The notes: generated from the letters alone by a model not told the origin. DNA of 64,000 nt from Miscanthus floridulus (GCF_019320115.1 NC_089593.1:30983720-31047719); one strand, 5' to 3'; numbered from the stretch's first letter, positions 44,194-56,165 are shown. A program made the numbers and translations.

Positions 44194-45900
44194 TCAAGCT
44201 TTAGGGATCCAAACTTGTTGAGGGCCCTTCACCTTCTCAACAAGTGACTTAGCCACCCAAATCTTCTTAGGCCTACTCTTGTTGGGGGGTCCTAAGAACA
44301 TGACTTTTATCTTTCCACTAGAATCTTTTCTAAGCATGTAGTGAGCATTGAAAGCAAAGGGTCTAGCATGCTTGGGCAAGGGTTGTGGTGGTGGAGTTTG
44401 ACACTCATGAGCAAAGTGGCCTTCTTGTCCACACTCAAAACATCTCTTTGGCTTTAGCTTTGGCTTTGATTGTTGGTGTTGAGCTTGAGCCTTCTTCTTC
44501 TCTACACTTGCCATATATCCAATGCCACTTCTATCCATCTTCATGACGGTATTCATGAGTAGCTCACTTTGGAGATGCTTGCCTCTAGCAAACTTGCTCA
44601 ATCCCACCTTGAGATGCTCTTTCTCCATCTTGAGCTTCTTGTTCTCTTCCTTGAGAATATCATTGTTCTTCTCTTCCTTGAGTTTCTTGTTTTCTTCTTT
44701 GAGCTTCTCATTCTCAAGGATCAACTCTTTGTCATGATCAAGAGTTTCTAGCACAATGGTGTTGTGACTTTTCATCTCTTCAAGATCTTTCATGAGCTTC
44801 TCATGGTTACTCTTGAGCTTGACATACTCATTATAGTTATTGCACTCAACCACTTGCTTGCCTTTGCTACTAGATCCATGCTCAATGCTCTCATCAATTA
44901 GATCATCACATGAGGTAGCTATATCAATCTTAACAACATGGTTAGTAGCAACATGTGGCTCATTTGGTAAGAATTCTTGGGCAATAACAAGGGTATCATA
45001 ATTGATCTTTAGAGTTGTATATTCATCTTTTAGCTTGTTGTGACTAATGATAAGCTCATTGTGCACCCACTCAAGTTTATCATGTTTATCTTTAAGCTCT
45101 TTCTTAGAAGATTTGAGCTCCTTGAGTTTGGATGGTATAGAATCATTTGTTTCTTTGAGCTCATCATTAGCCTTTTCTAATGTATCACACTTGGCTAAGA
45201 GTGAATCATTTTTAGCATCAAGTTTTTCATTTGTAGCTCTACTCTTTCTAATGATCTTAGTGTATTTTCTTAATATTTTGACAAGATCATCATATGTGGG
45301 TGAATCATCATCGCTATCACTATCATCATCACTAGCTTGCTCATCATCACTACTATCATCACTCTTAGTTACCTTGCGTTCACCCTTGGCCATAAGGCAT
45401 AGGTGTGTAGAGGATGATGGCGATGGTGGCGGTGAGGATGCAAGATCAATAGCAATGGTGGCCACCTTCTCATTGTCACTCTCATCATCGGATGATCCAC
45501 TTGATGAATCAATGTCCGTGAGCCAATCACCGACAATATAGGCCTTGCCACTCTTCTTCTTCTTGTAGAAGTCTCTCTTTTTGCCATCTCTCTTCTTGTA
45601 TGGCTTGTTCTTTTTCTTTTCATCTTCATCACTTGAATCGTCTTTCTTGCCCTTGTTCTTGAACTTGTCTTTCTTGGGCTTTGTGCATTGATGAGCTTGG
45701 TGGCCAAGTTCGCCACAATTGTAGCAATCCATCTCGGAGATTGGCTTTCCTCTTGAGCTAGTGAAGAACTTCTTCTTCTTGCCGTCAAACTTGATGCCAC
45801 TCTTGTTTAGCTTCTTTAGCATCTTGGCGGTCTTTTTCACCATGAGAGCAAGACTTTCTTCATCATCTTCATCACTTGAGCTCTCATACTCAAGTCTTGC
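44194..45900 (-). pseudogene. gag: Sirevirus gag, C-terminal part with two zinc knuckles
   Basis: Frame of about 550 codons. The first knuckle is CYNCGELGHQAHQC, followed by a Lys-rich stretch and an acidic Ser-rich stretch. A long coiled coil follows (KLKEENKKLKEEKNND and neighbours), then a second knuckle CFECGQEGHFAHEC. Such long coiled-coil gags are usual for Sireviruses. The frame is shifted by one relative to the N-terminal gag; the shift lies at about 45890-45920. Confidence 0.9.
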
Positions 45901-45907
45901 CTTGCCC

Positions 45908-46579
45908 TTATCTTTGGCTAGCTTTGAATGCTAAGTCCTTCTCTTTCTTCTTTGTAGAGGATGAGCCATCTTGTGGCGTGATGTGCATGTACATCTCATG
46001 AGCATTGATCTTTCCCAAGATTTGTGTCGGTGTAGCGGTGGAAAGATCACCTTGATGTAGCACGGTCACAATGTGCCCATATTTGTCAATGGGGAGGACA
46101 CTCAAGATCTTTCTCACAACGTCGGATGGTGACATTTGAGTAAGTCCATGCCCATTGACTTCCTCTACAAGAACATTCAAACGAGAATACATTTCATTAG
46201 CACTTTCTTTGGGAAGCATCTCAAAAGAATTTAGCTTTTTAATCACAAGATGATAGCGTTCCTCACGCTCACTCTTGGTTCCCTCATGGAGCGCACAAAT
46301 GTCCGACCATAGTGCATGGGCGTCTTTATGGTTCCTTACACGATTGAACACATCTTTGCAAAGGCCTCTGAAAATGGTGTTGCGAGCCTTTGCATTCCAT
46401 TTTTCATAGTTTACTTCATCGCCTTGAAGTTGTGCGGCATTCTTAGGTGTTGGGAACCCTTGAGAGGCGGCTCTAAGAATTCCAACATCTAGAGCTTCTT
46501 GGTAAGCCTCCATGCGAATTTTCCAATATGGAAAATCATCCCCCTCGAAGATAGGAGGAGGTCCATCCCCGTGAGACAT
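45908..46579 (-). CDS. gag: Sirevirus gag, N-terminal part
   Basis: Starts MSHGDGPPPIFEGDDFPYWK. A copia-type gag domain (UBN2/Retrotran_gag) follows, including YEKWNAKARNTIF, HALWSDICALHEGTKS and LNSFEMLPKESANEMYSR. It forms the capsid of the cytoplasmic particle. The frame ends at TAA (45910-45908) after ASQR, where a one-base shift breaks the link to the rest of gag. Confidence 0.9.
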   Translation of the reverse strand: MSHGDGPPPIFEGDDFPYWKIRMEAYQEALDVGILRAASQGFPTPKNAAQLQGDEVNYEKWNAKARNTIFRGLCKDVFNRVRNHKDAHALWSDICALHEGTKSEREERYHLVIKKLNSFEMLPKESANEMYSRLNVLVEEVNGHGLTQMSPSDVVRKILSVLPIDKYGHIVTVLHQGDLSTATPTQILGKINAHEMYMHITPQDGSSSTKKKEKDLAFKASQR

Positions 46580-46617
46580 CTTGCTCTAAGTGGTTAGGCT
46601 TAAAAACGTGAGCACGA

Positions 46618-46630
46618 GGCTTTGATACCA
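46618..46630 (-). other. Primer-binding site of the Sirevirus
   Basis: On the minus strand TGGTATCAAAGCC, two bases after the 5' LTR. It matches the 3' end of initiator tRNA-Met with one difference. Confidence 0.88.
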
Positions 46631-46632
46631 AT

Positions 46633-48233
46633 TGAAAGGATCAAGATGCCCAAGAGGGGGGGGGTGAATTGGGCTAATTCTAAATTTTCTTGCAATAATC
46701 AAATCCTACTGATAGCCCAATTAACCCCTTGTGCCTAGAAAAGTGTTAATATCAAACTAATGCACAACAACCTCGCAACCTATGTTCCAAACTTACTCTA
46801 GCACGCAATTCTATGGATGTAAAACAAGTATTGAATAGCTCAAAGTAAATACTCAAAGTAAGTGCTCAAAGTAAATAGAGAGAGAAAGGAACGCGGCGAT
46901 GTTTTGCCGAGGTATCGGAGAGTCGCCACTCCCCACTAGTCCTCGTTGGAGCACCCGCGCAAGGGTGTAGCTCCCCCTTGATCCGCGCAAGGATCAAGTG
47001 CTCTCTACGGGTTGATTCTTCGACACTCCGTCACGGCGAATCACCCAAAGCCGCTCACAACTTGAGTTGGGTCACCCACAAGCTCCGCCGGGTGATCACC
47101 AAGCTCCCAATCACCACCAAGCCGTCTAGGTGATGGCAATCACCAAGAGTAACAAGCACGAACTCTCACTTGACCACACGAAGCCTAATGAGAAGATGGA
47201 TGCACACTTGTCTACTCTTGATTCACTAATGAGGTTTCACTCTTGGATTCTCAAATCACAAACACCTCACTAGGACCTTGCTCTTCTTGGCACTCACAAA
47301 CGTGTTTCTCAGCTGTTGGAATGAGCAAAAGTACCTCCACTCACGAGTGGAGCAACTATTTATAAGGCAGCCTGAAAAAACGAACCGTTATGAGCTTCTA
47401 CGGGGTGACCGGACGCTCCGATCGTTTTGATCGGACGCTCCGGTCAGTTCAACTCGCGCAACAGTTTTCACGTGATGACCGGACGCTGTCAGGGTCCGGT
47501 CAGTACTGACCGGACGCATCCGGTCAGTACTGACCGGACGCATCCGGTCGCTCTTGGATGCTTACTGTAAACGACCGGATGCTGGATACTCAGGGTCTGG
47601 TCACTACTGACCGGACGCATCCGGTCACACTTTCTCAAGTCTAGACCCTTACTGGAGTCGACCGGACGCTGGCCCTCAGCGTCCGGTCACATGACCTTCC
47701 AGCGTCCGGTCACTCTAGACTTGTTCTCCTCAGTCAAATGAATTGACCAGACCCTGCGGCCAGCGTCCGGTCGCACCAGAGCCAGCGTCCGGTCAGTATT
47801 TGACCCTCCATTCACTTCCAACTTTCGATCATATGTGAATGAAGTTTGCTCCAAAGGATCTTAGGCATTCATAGGAGCTACCTAGAGCTAGTTTTAACAA
47901 GTGTGCACCACACCTAACTCACTAGACTCAACTAGGTCAAGCTACCCGTCCATACCCCCCTTAATAGTATGGCCAAAGGAAAAACAAAGTCCTAAACTAC
48001 TTTAAGTGTCTCTCCAACTTCAATTGACACTTAGACCTAGTTATCCTTAACCTTGTCGTCCATCCTTTGAAAACCGAAATGATTTCCATCGTAGGGGCAT
48101 GACAACCTCGATTGCCCAATCGATCTCCATTACCATGACCTAACTTAATTGCCTCTGCAAAACACACGTTAGTCATAGTAATCTTGTATTGACATTAATC
48201 ACCGAAATCCATTTAGGGGCCTAGATGCTTTCA
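46633..48233 (-). repeat. 5' LTR of the Sirevirus
   Basis: 1,601 bases, TGAAAG to CTTTCA. A TATA box lies at about 47364-47357 on the minus strand with CCGGACGC palindromes at 47402-47800. It has one extra 24-base copy of a CAGTACTGACCGGACGCATC unit relative to the 3' LTR. Confidence 0.93.
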
Positions 48234-48238
48234 TACTC
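48234..48238. other. Target-site duplication of the Sirevirus, right copy
   Basis: TACTC, followed by GATATGGTCAATGATGTG, which resumes the transposase frame of copy B. Confidence 0.92.
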
Positions 48239-50041
48239 GATATGGTCAATGATGTGAAAGTCGTCTTTGGAAAAGGACATGGCAGCCAACCTGTTCCGAA
48301 CGACGCTAACGGTCACGCACCCATGTGGAAGAAGAAGTCCATATTTTGGGACCTACCCTATTGGCAAGTCCTAGAGGTCCACAACTCGGTCGACGTGATG
48401 CACCTAATGAAGAATCTTTGTGTGAACCTGCTAGGCTTCATGGGTGTGTATGGAAAGCCTAAGGACACATTTGAAGCACGATAGGACCTGCGTTGTTTGA
48501 GAGAAAGAGACAACCTGCATCCAGAGAGAAGACAGATGATGGACTCCATTACCTACGTCCTGCCAGCTACACTCTAAGCAAAGAGGAGAAGGAAATCATG
48601 TTTGAATGCTTAAATAACATCAAGGTACCATCTGGATTCTCCTCGAATATAAATGGTATTATAAATGTGCCAGAGAAGAAATTCTGTAACTTAAAGTCCC
48701 ATGACTGTCATGTTCTCATGACGCAATTACTTCTAGTTGCATTAAGAGGAATTCTACCTCCAAATGTACGTCTAGCCACCGTGAAGCTATGTGCATTCCT
48801 TAATGCAATTTCTCAGAAGGCAATTGATCCAACTGATCTAGCTAAACTACAGAATGATGTGGTTCAATGTCTCGTCAGCTTTGAGTTGGTGTTCCCTCCT
48901 TCCTTCTTTGATATCATGACACACCTCCTAGTTCACCTAGTCAAGGAGATTTTCATTCTCGGTCCTGCGTTCCTACACAACATGTTCCCCTTAGAGAGAT
49001 TCATGGGAGTCCTGAAGAAATATGTTCACAACCGTGCTCGCCCAGAAGGAAGCATCACCAAGGGCTATGGAACAGAAGAGGTCATTGAGTTCTATATTGA
49101 CTTTATTCCTGACCTTGACTCGATTGGTGTTCTTGAATCGAGACATGAGGGGAGACTAAGCGGAAAGGGGACACTAGGGAGGAAAACATATATTGGTACG
49201 GAGGATGATTATTTCAATAAAGCGCACTACACAGTTCTACAGAACTCCTCTTTGGTAGATCCGTATATTGAGACACACAAGGATCTCTTACGATATGAGT
49301 TTCCAGGGAAGACTGAAGCTTGGATTACGCGTAAGCACATAGAAACTTTCGACGGTTGGTTGCGAAAAAAATGTCAAGGTGATGAGAGCATCCATGAGCA
49401 ACTGTATTTATTGGCTATGCAACCATCATGGCATATCGTCACATACAAAGGGTACGAGATAAATAGGAACATATTCTACATAGTAGCCCAAGATAAAAGG
49501 AGTACCAACCAAAACAGTGGTGTCCGCATAGATGCCACAGACCGGAATGGGAATAAGCAGACATATTATGGCCGCATAGATGAAATATGGGAACTAGAAT
49601 ATGCACCTACTTTGAAGATCCCATTGTTCAAGTGCCAATGGGTCAAGGTGACCGGAGGCGGAATAGTAGACAACGAGTATGAAATGACAACAGTAGACTT
49701 TAGTAATATTGGGTACAAAGACGAACCATTCGTCCTTGCCAAGGATGTGAATCAGGTGTTCTATGTCAATGATATGTCTACCAAACCAAAAAGAGGGAAA
49801 ACGATAATGACTCAACCAAAGAGCCAAAGCGCCACATAGTTCTTTCAGAGAAAAGAGTCATCGTGGGAATTGAGGACAAGTCAGACATGTCAGAAGATTA
49901 TGAAAAGGATGACCGAATTCCGCCCTTCAAAGTGAACAAAGACCCTAGCATCTTGGTAAATGATGAGGACACTCCATGGTTACGATGCGATCATAACCAA
50001 GGGACATACGTAAAGAAGAAGTTCACTGCTGTGCCCACTTG
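48239..50041 (+). pseudogene. TNPD transposase, copy B, C-terminal half
   Basis: Resumes at MVNDVKVVFGKGHGSQ and continues through DUF4218 (LKSHDCHVLMTQLLLVALRG) and DUF4216 (GRIDEIWELEYAPTLKIPLF). Defects relative to copy A: a TAG after FEAR (48482-48484), where copy A has CAG; a two-base GA insertion near 48525; and loss of one A in the run near 49797, which shifts the last 70 or so codons. Copy A's own TGA (4784-4782) is still CGA here. The two copies therefore carry different lesions. Confidence 0.85.
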
Positions 50042-50500
50042 ATGATATAGTGATTTAATGTAGTGTGTGTTTGAGATATTATGTAATAATTATGAATTCA
50101 GATGTTTATTATGTCATGTTTCAAATTAAATCAATGTTTGATTTGGTGGGATTTCTCTCTCGAAAAGTTAAATTACGATATTGAGTAATGAAAAATTAAA
50201 ATATTAACGTTAAAATGATGTGAAAACAAATTTCCTGTCCAAAACCAATAGTTTTAATAATTTTAATTAAACACTACATTTTTGTATTAACGAAATAATA
50301 AATATTAGTTACATTATGTTTTATAATTATAACAAAAAATAAAAAAAGTTAGGTTATAGATTTTTCCTATGTGCAATAAAGAAAAAAATCCATATTTTTA
50401 ACAAAATAATTTTATGCCTTTTATTTAATTTACTATGTATTTAACAAGACTATTGCATTTTATTAAAAAATTTGCTCAAAACAGGCGGGAAACGAAACTG
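50042..50500. other. AT-rich 3' flank of transposase gene, copy B
   Basis: Counterpart of 2761-3260. No gene seen. Confidence 0.5.
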
Positions 50501-50720
50501 CAGCCCACCTTTACTCTCAGGTGGGAAGCCCACCCGGGAGTAAAGGTGGGCTGCAGTTTCGTGGCCCGCCAAAAAAAAACCCTTTACTCCCGGTGCGTGT
50601 TACCAACCGGGAGTAAAGGTAACAAGCATCGGGAGTAAAGGTACCTTTACTTCCGGTTGGTAACACGCACCGGGAGTAAAGGACCTTTACTCCCGGCTGG
50701 TGGCTGGCACCGGGAGTAAA
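50501..50720. repeat. Internal block of ACTCCCGG palindromic repeats, copy B
   Basis: Inverted pairs of CTTTACTCCCGGT and ACCGGGAGTAAAG plus a 20-base outer pair (GCAGCCCACCTTTACT and its complement). It lies between the two genes of the element, ending 10 bases before the second promoter's TATA box. Confidence 0.82.
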
Positions 50721-50883
50721 TCTCCCTGGTATATATGCGCCAGTGCCTAGCGCAGATCGATCCCCTCCTCTTCTTCCTCGTCGAACAGCCGCCCTTTCTC
50801 CTCTTCTTCCTCGTGCCGCCGCCGGTCGCCACCCCACCTCGTGCCGACGAGCCCTCCACCGCGCGTGCCTCCGCAATCTTGAG
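50721..50883 (+). promoter_or_regulatory. Promoter and 5'UTR exon of second gene, copy B
   Basis: GTATATATGC at 50729-50738, then GCGCAGATCGATCC and a C-rich leader ending CAATCTTGAG before GTGAGT at 50884. A leader intron to 52187 (ending GAAGCTAG just before the ATG) is inferred. Confidence 0.62.
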
Positions 50884-51569
50884 GTGAGTTCTCTCGGACG
50901 CCGTCCTCTCCTCGGACAACAAGGCTGTGCCATGCCATGTTTGCGTTCGTCGAATAGCGCCACCATGCCTGTTGGGGGCCAACCATCTCCGAGAGGTGAG
51001 CGCCGACGAGACGCCTGTCTGCCCAGTGCCCACGCCGCCGGGTTCGAACGGTGGCATCACCGTCATCCATCCATGGACATGGACGGGACGGGGGAAAAAA
51101 AATTCTCCGGTCATGACTCATGCCCAGTTACAGCAAAATGTTTCCATCATCTGCATGCTGCTGTAGCTTGCGGATTCAAAGCGAATTGCGAAAGATTCGT
51201 CCAAATTCATGCACGAAAGTTTAGCGGCAGCCGCGCGTACAGTACCATTACCCACACCCTACATCCCTACCTCCTATCAAAAATATTAACCACATATTAA
51301 CCCCCATCTCAACTCCTCACGGCACCCACGAGATGGCCACATGGCCGTCAGTCAATGGTTGGCTCGGTAGACTGGGTCCACGCGTGCGTGGCGTTGTAGA
51401 CGACGTCCTTCCACTAGACGGGCAGGTTGGATGGCACCTCGCCCTAGAGAGGGAGCGCGGAGTACTTCGCAGAGCGCGTCACGGTGCCGTCAGTAAGAAG
51501 TTGCACGATGCCGAGGCAGTCGTCCACGACGTGCGGCGCGGTCGCTAAGAAGAAGTTCACTCCTCGGCT

Positions 51570-51850
51570 AGCTCCATGACGTTTAGGGTTTATACGGTGG
51601 AGCACCGCTGCCCTTGTTATGGTTTTACGTGGAGCATCGCCGCCCTCGGTTGCCCTAGGGTCTTAGGGTTTATATGGACGGAGCACGCCCACCCTCGTCG
51701 CCTAGGGTTTAGGGTCTTATAGGCAGGACACCGCCGCCCTCGTTTGCCAGGGTTAGGGTTTATACGGCGGAGCAACGCCCGCCCTCGTTCACCCATGTGT
51801 ACAAACATATTATACGGCAGAGAGGAGCACCGCCACTCTTGTCTACCGCC
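51570..51850. repeat. Telo-box-bearing tandem repeats in leader intron, copy B
   Basis: Four or five units of about 55 bases combining TAGGGTTTATACGG with GGAGCACCGCCGCCCTCG. AGGGTTT matches the plant telomere-like (telo-box) promoter motif. No coding role. Confidence 0.65.
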
Positions 51851-51939
51851 CTCTCTCATGGCCTAGTCGATCAAAAAAACCATTTTCGTATTATCGTTTA
51901 TAGTTAACGCTAAACCATCACATAGGGCGAATGCGTCGG

Positions 51940-52150
51940 TGACTAGGGCGAACCGCGTTGTTGATGTCACCGACGTGGTTCGCCCTAGTGATCACCGACG
52001 CAATGTCGCCCTCGGACGTTTATGTATAAGCCCTTAATTCGCCCTAGTACCGACGCAATTCGCCCTAGTCTGGCGAATTGCGTCTGTGATCGAGGGGCAA
52101 GATTTAATAATGCATATTGTTCATAGATTTTACGCATGTAAGCAAATATT
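51940..52150. repeat. Copy-B-specific palindromic insertion
   Basis: Repeats of TTCGCCCTAGT and ACTAGGGCGAA with CACCGACG, in both orientations. Copy A has a direct junction here (GAACCGCGCTGTTGATGTAC on its coding strand), so roughly 190 bases were gained in B or lost in A. Confidence 0.6.
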
Positions 52151-52187
52151 TGACGTACTATATATTGGTTTTGTTTTTTGAAGCTAG

Positions 52188-54713
52188 ATGGCCGACCCGA
52201 GAAACATGGATGAGGAGGAGTTGATGATGAATTTAATCAACACTGGCACTCAAGTTGCCAGCGATGATGGTGCTAAAAATAACGTGCAAGAGTATGCAGA
52301 TGACAGGAGTCAGTACTTAGCTCTTGAACAAAATGAGCAACAACATATTGGCCAAGTATATATTTTTTATTATTAGCTATTTATTTTATCATGTCTTATG
52401 TGTGCTCATGACATTAAAAATAATGTTTATGTTTTGTAGCCCTCTGGATCGACATCAACAACTACAACAAAGAGTAAAAATGTTCGAGGTCCCAAAAAGC
52501 CATTGGAGGGCCGCTTCATCATCTCGGAGTTCAATGTGGATACAGGCGAACCGGGGGGGGGGGCAAATAAAACGAAATTCGTGCACCACTGTGGTTACCT
52601 TGTACGGGACTGGCTCCCGATCAGTACCCGCGAATGGAAGAAGAAGACCAATGCTCCTCATATCAGTTTTGTCTCCGATCGTGACAAGACGTTAATTTGG
52701 AATGATGTCTTGGAACATTTCACGCTCCAAACAGATGGTTATGATGATATAATAGATGGTGATGAATTGAAGGAGCGAGTTAGGGATTGGGCAATGAAAA
52801 AGATGGCCACCCAGTTTCAGATTTGGAAGAAAGACCTATACACGACGTATGTCAAGAAGAACATAGCACCAGATTTTACTGTCCCAGGCCTAATCTCAAA
52901 GCAGAGGCCCTATTGGGATGAGTTTGTACAGTACAAGACATCAGAAAGAGGCTGTGAGTCGGGTGATAAAGAACCAACGTAATGCCCAACAGAAGACATA
53001 CCACCATAACTTGGGATCAGGTGGCTACCCGACTACCATTAAGAAGTGGAACAAAATGGAAGCAAACCTTCTTGCTAAGGGTATCACACCAGAATCACTC
53101 GAGTGGGGAGAGCGTGCAAAGAATTGGTTTTTTGCTCATGGGGGAACACTGGACCAGGAGACAGGGAAGTGCGTTTATGGCGTAAGACTGCAAGAAGCAG
53201 CAGAAAGATTGTTTTATGCTCAGAGAGCTACTGCTAGTGGTGCGTTCAGGCCCAACAGAGAGAAGGATGAACTGACATACGCCATCGGGACTATTGAACA
53301 CGGTGGCCGAACTAGAGGCAAAGGAAGTGTCTCGTGGGAGCATGGATTCCCTCAGGATAGACCTTCCTACAGAAGCTGCCAGAGAAAGAAGGAAGAAGAG
53401 GCACAGCGGCTCCAGAGGTTGGAGGAAGCAGTGCGTGAAGCACAGGAGCAGGAAAAAAACCTTGAAGCGAGAATGCAGAAGGAAATCAGAAGGCAAGTGC
53501 AAATAGCAGTGAGTGCAAGCAAGCAGGCATCAGAGCTAGGAATCAACATTAGCCAATCTGTTCAGTTGAAAAGTAGCTGCGCTTCCACAGAGATACCAAA
53601 TCAAGGGGACACAGGACTGCGCTTCCCTGTGGATGACGTCACTGAACCTTGTACATCGTGTGAGCTACACATTCCGAAGGGGAATTCCACAATCAAGGTG
53701 GCTATCGGTCTTGTTAATCCTATCGACCGAACCAAGACACCAAGGATTCATGGGAATATAATCCAAGAAGGATATGCTACCATCTCGGTAGATAAAGCTG
53801 AAAAAGGTTTTAGTGATTTGCCTCTTGACATTCCTGGAGGTGATGGCGAGAAGACTCTCGGAGAAGCAGAGAAGACATTCATTCTATGGCGCAAGCGCTA
53901 CATCATCATTCCCGGGATGTCGCCTCCACCTCCTCCTGAACTACCTCACCATAGGTGTGGATGAAAACACTACATCATTGAATTATATTGGCTTAAATAA
54001 TTAACAATATGCTCATAATAATATGTCATTCCTTTTTTTGTAGCAGATCCTCCCCCAACCTAAGTCCAATTGTTTAATCGTCAGATCATCATAGTGCTCT
54101 GTACGATGACAATGTGTTGGAAGGCGAGGCTGCATCCACACCATCTCCAAGGAGGTCTCCAACGCCGTAGCCGCCACCTCCAAGGAGGTCTCCAACGCCG
54201 CTGCCACCACCTCCAAGGAGGTCTCCAACGCCTCCCCCGCCCCCACCTACCAAGAAGCCAAGTACTAGCAAGAGGCCAGCCCCGCAAATGAAGAACCAGC
54301 CCCCGTCGGCAAAGAAAGTCACCGTGAAACCAAGGGCTATTCCCAAAATAATATCTGAAGAGAAGGAAGAAGTAACTGATGCATATAAAAAAGATATGTC
54401 TAGATTCTATGACAAACTTAAAAAGGATCAAGAAGCAAGGAGTAACCCGAAGAAACCGTACTTCTTCGTAGCTCCAGATATTCTAAGAAAAAAGGTGGCT
54501 TCTTACCAGCAACAACAGCGGGAATCTCGTAAGCCGTCCAAATCAACGTTAACGGACTATGACCGCACTCTCACCAAGTCAATTGAGGCGGCACAGAAAA
54601 AGAAGCGGACAGGGAAAGGAGTTGCACAACTCGGACAACAATCACACCAATCAGTCTCCCCGCTAGTTGTTGGTAATGAATATGGTTCGAATTTAGGATT
54701 AATGCATCAGTGA
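52188..54713 (+). pseudogene. Second CACTA gene, copy B: Transposase_24 region
   Basis: Exon 1 is 52188-52355 (MADPRNMDEEELMMNLI). Exon 2 is 52440 to about 53954: FVHHCGYLVRDWLPISTREW, VLEHFTLQTDGYDD, YHHNLGSGGYPTTIKKWNKM and IGTIEHGGRTRGKGSVSWEH form the Transposase_24 domain. A Glu/Arg-rich coiled coil follows, then VEDVT-like and WRKRYIII segments. Exon 3 begins about 54047 and holds three PPRRSPTP-type repeats and a Lys-rich part (KKPYFFVAPDILRKKV, TGKGVAQLGQQS). Defects: one-base insertion near 52950, TAA and TAG in the Pro-rich tract, and TGA at 54712. It probably acts as the TNPA-like repeat-binding protein. Confidence 0.78.
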
Positions 54714-56165
54714 AACATACCTCCGGATATCGATTTGGATCACCTTGGTGAATTTATTGAAGAGACTGATCTCGACCTTTACCAGATGTTTGGTGATGGA
54801 AACATTGAGAGTGCGACGGAGGTTTATATTTGGAAGAAAAAAATTTGTACTAGGCCAGAGTCTATACAACCCTCAAGCCTTAGGTGATCTAGGACGCAAA
54901 TGTACCTGCTAAACAAGTGGTACATGCAGGCGTCTACCAGTGGATACTTCTGCGTTGGTGTCAGAATTAGAGACGAACATTGGTTCCGTGGCGATGATGT
55001 TATGTATGTTGACTTTGCAGAATTTCATCAACTATGCCACCTGACCTCTCTGGACAAAGTTATCATTAGTTGCTATTGCCTGTAAGTAATAATTCTTTTG
55101 ATCTATTATTAAACTCATCATATGTGTGTATATGCATATAAATTATCCTAACAAGTACTATATATATGCAGATTTACAATGACAGAGCACAGAAAGAAAG
55201 GCTGCAATGAAATTGGTTTTGTTGATCCCCATATAGTATTCAAAGACCCAGTTACTCCAAAGCCTAATTGGAAGTCTGAGTCAGAGAGTAACCTCATGAA
55301 CTTCTTAGTGAACCAACGCCACAAGAAGGATATACTCTTTCCCTACAACTTCAAGTGAGTGTTAATAATGTCGATCATCCTTAATGGCTCATATGTTGAT
55401 TCTAGTTAATTAATGAGTGTTATGCGTTATATCCTATAAACACATGCAGCAATCACTGGATATTGATAGACATCGATCTGGTGAAAAGTCACTTGATAAT
55501 CTATGAATTGATGAGAAAACCACAACAAGACTACCAAGATATGATAGATATTATCTAGAGGTAATTTCGGTATCTCTAGCAACTATATATACACACAAAC
55601 ATGATGATTAACTATATCTGATGACGTGGCAAATTTTTTATTAGGCAGTGTTTGGAAAACCTTTATTGAGAAGCAACACATGGGAAAATGCAAAGCGCCA
55701 CTGAATGTAATCCCTTTGAAAGTAAGTCCCCTAAATCGCATCATCTTTATTAATTAAACATATAGCTTTCACCGGATCACCAGATTGGATGACAAATCTT
55801 TTTCTCGTAAAGTGGTGTCTGAGGCAGGAATAAGGGAACAACTACTGTGGTTACTATGTTTGCAAGTTTATCAAAGAGCTCTCCCAAAGAACTCCTACAG
55901 AAAGACTCAAAGTACGTTAAAAATACACTATATATTTATTTAATTATTATTATTGATTGTGTTACTATGTCTTTATATATATATATATGTATGTACATAT
56001 ATTAATTTATTTTCCTTTAATTCAAACCTGTAGGCTCGATGGTTGGAGGAAAAGGTCATACGACAAGACCAAATCAAAGCAATTCAAGAGTCTATAGCCG
56101 GATTTTTTAATGATCAGGTCATCGATTCTAAGGGCGAGTTCTCCTTCGACCCAACACTGCCATAG
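54714..56165 (+). pseudogene. C48 (Ulp1-like) protease exons of second gene, copy B
   Basis: Follows the TGA at 54712 in frame (DIDLDHLGEFIEETDLDLYQ), then a frameshift near 54840-54890. Exons: to about 55082, 55172-55354, 55450-55560, 55649-55721, 55813-55911 and 56034-56165. Catalytic segments: NHWILIDIDL (His) and QE, stop, GNNYCGYYVCKF (Gln and Cys). A TAA sits two codons after the Gln, where element C has CAG. The tag at the end of the fifth-listed block (IDII-stop-R) is also a Gln position in element C. It ends DPTLP before TAG. Confidence 0.75.

Larger units (their letters stand above)
35016..48233 (-). mobile_element. Sirevirus-type Ty1/copia LTR retrotransposon with env-like gene
   Basis: 13.2 kb element read right to left: 5' LTR (46633-48233), primer-binding site, gag, protease, integrase, reverse transcriptase and RNase H, env-like gene, repeated polypurine tracts, 3' LTR (35016-36592). 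The order integrase before reverse transcriptase marks copia. The large two-knuckle gag, the env-like gene and the multiple polypurine tracts mark the Sirevirus group (maize Ji and Opie are relatives by my recognition). 5-bp duplications TACTC flank it. It is coding-defective. Classed with Pseudoviridae; it is described here only as a genomic relic. Confidence 0.92.

Noticed and set aside
51570..51800. Interstitial telomere tract
   Set aside because: Only single AGGGTTT heptamers within longer units, not tandem heptamers.
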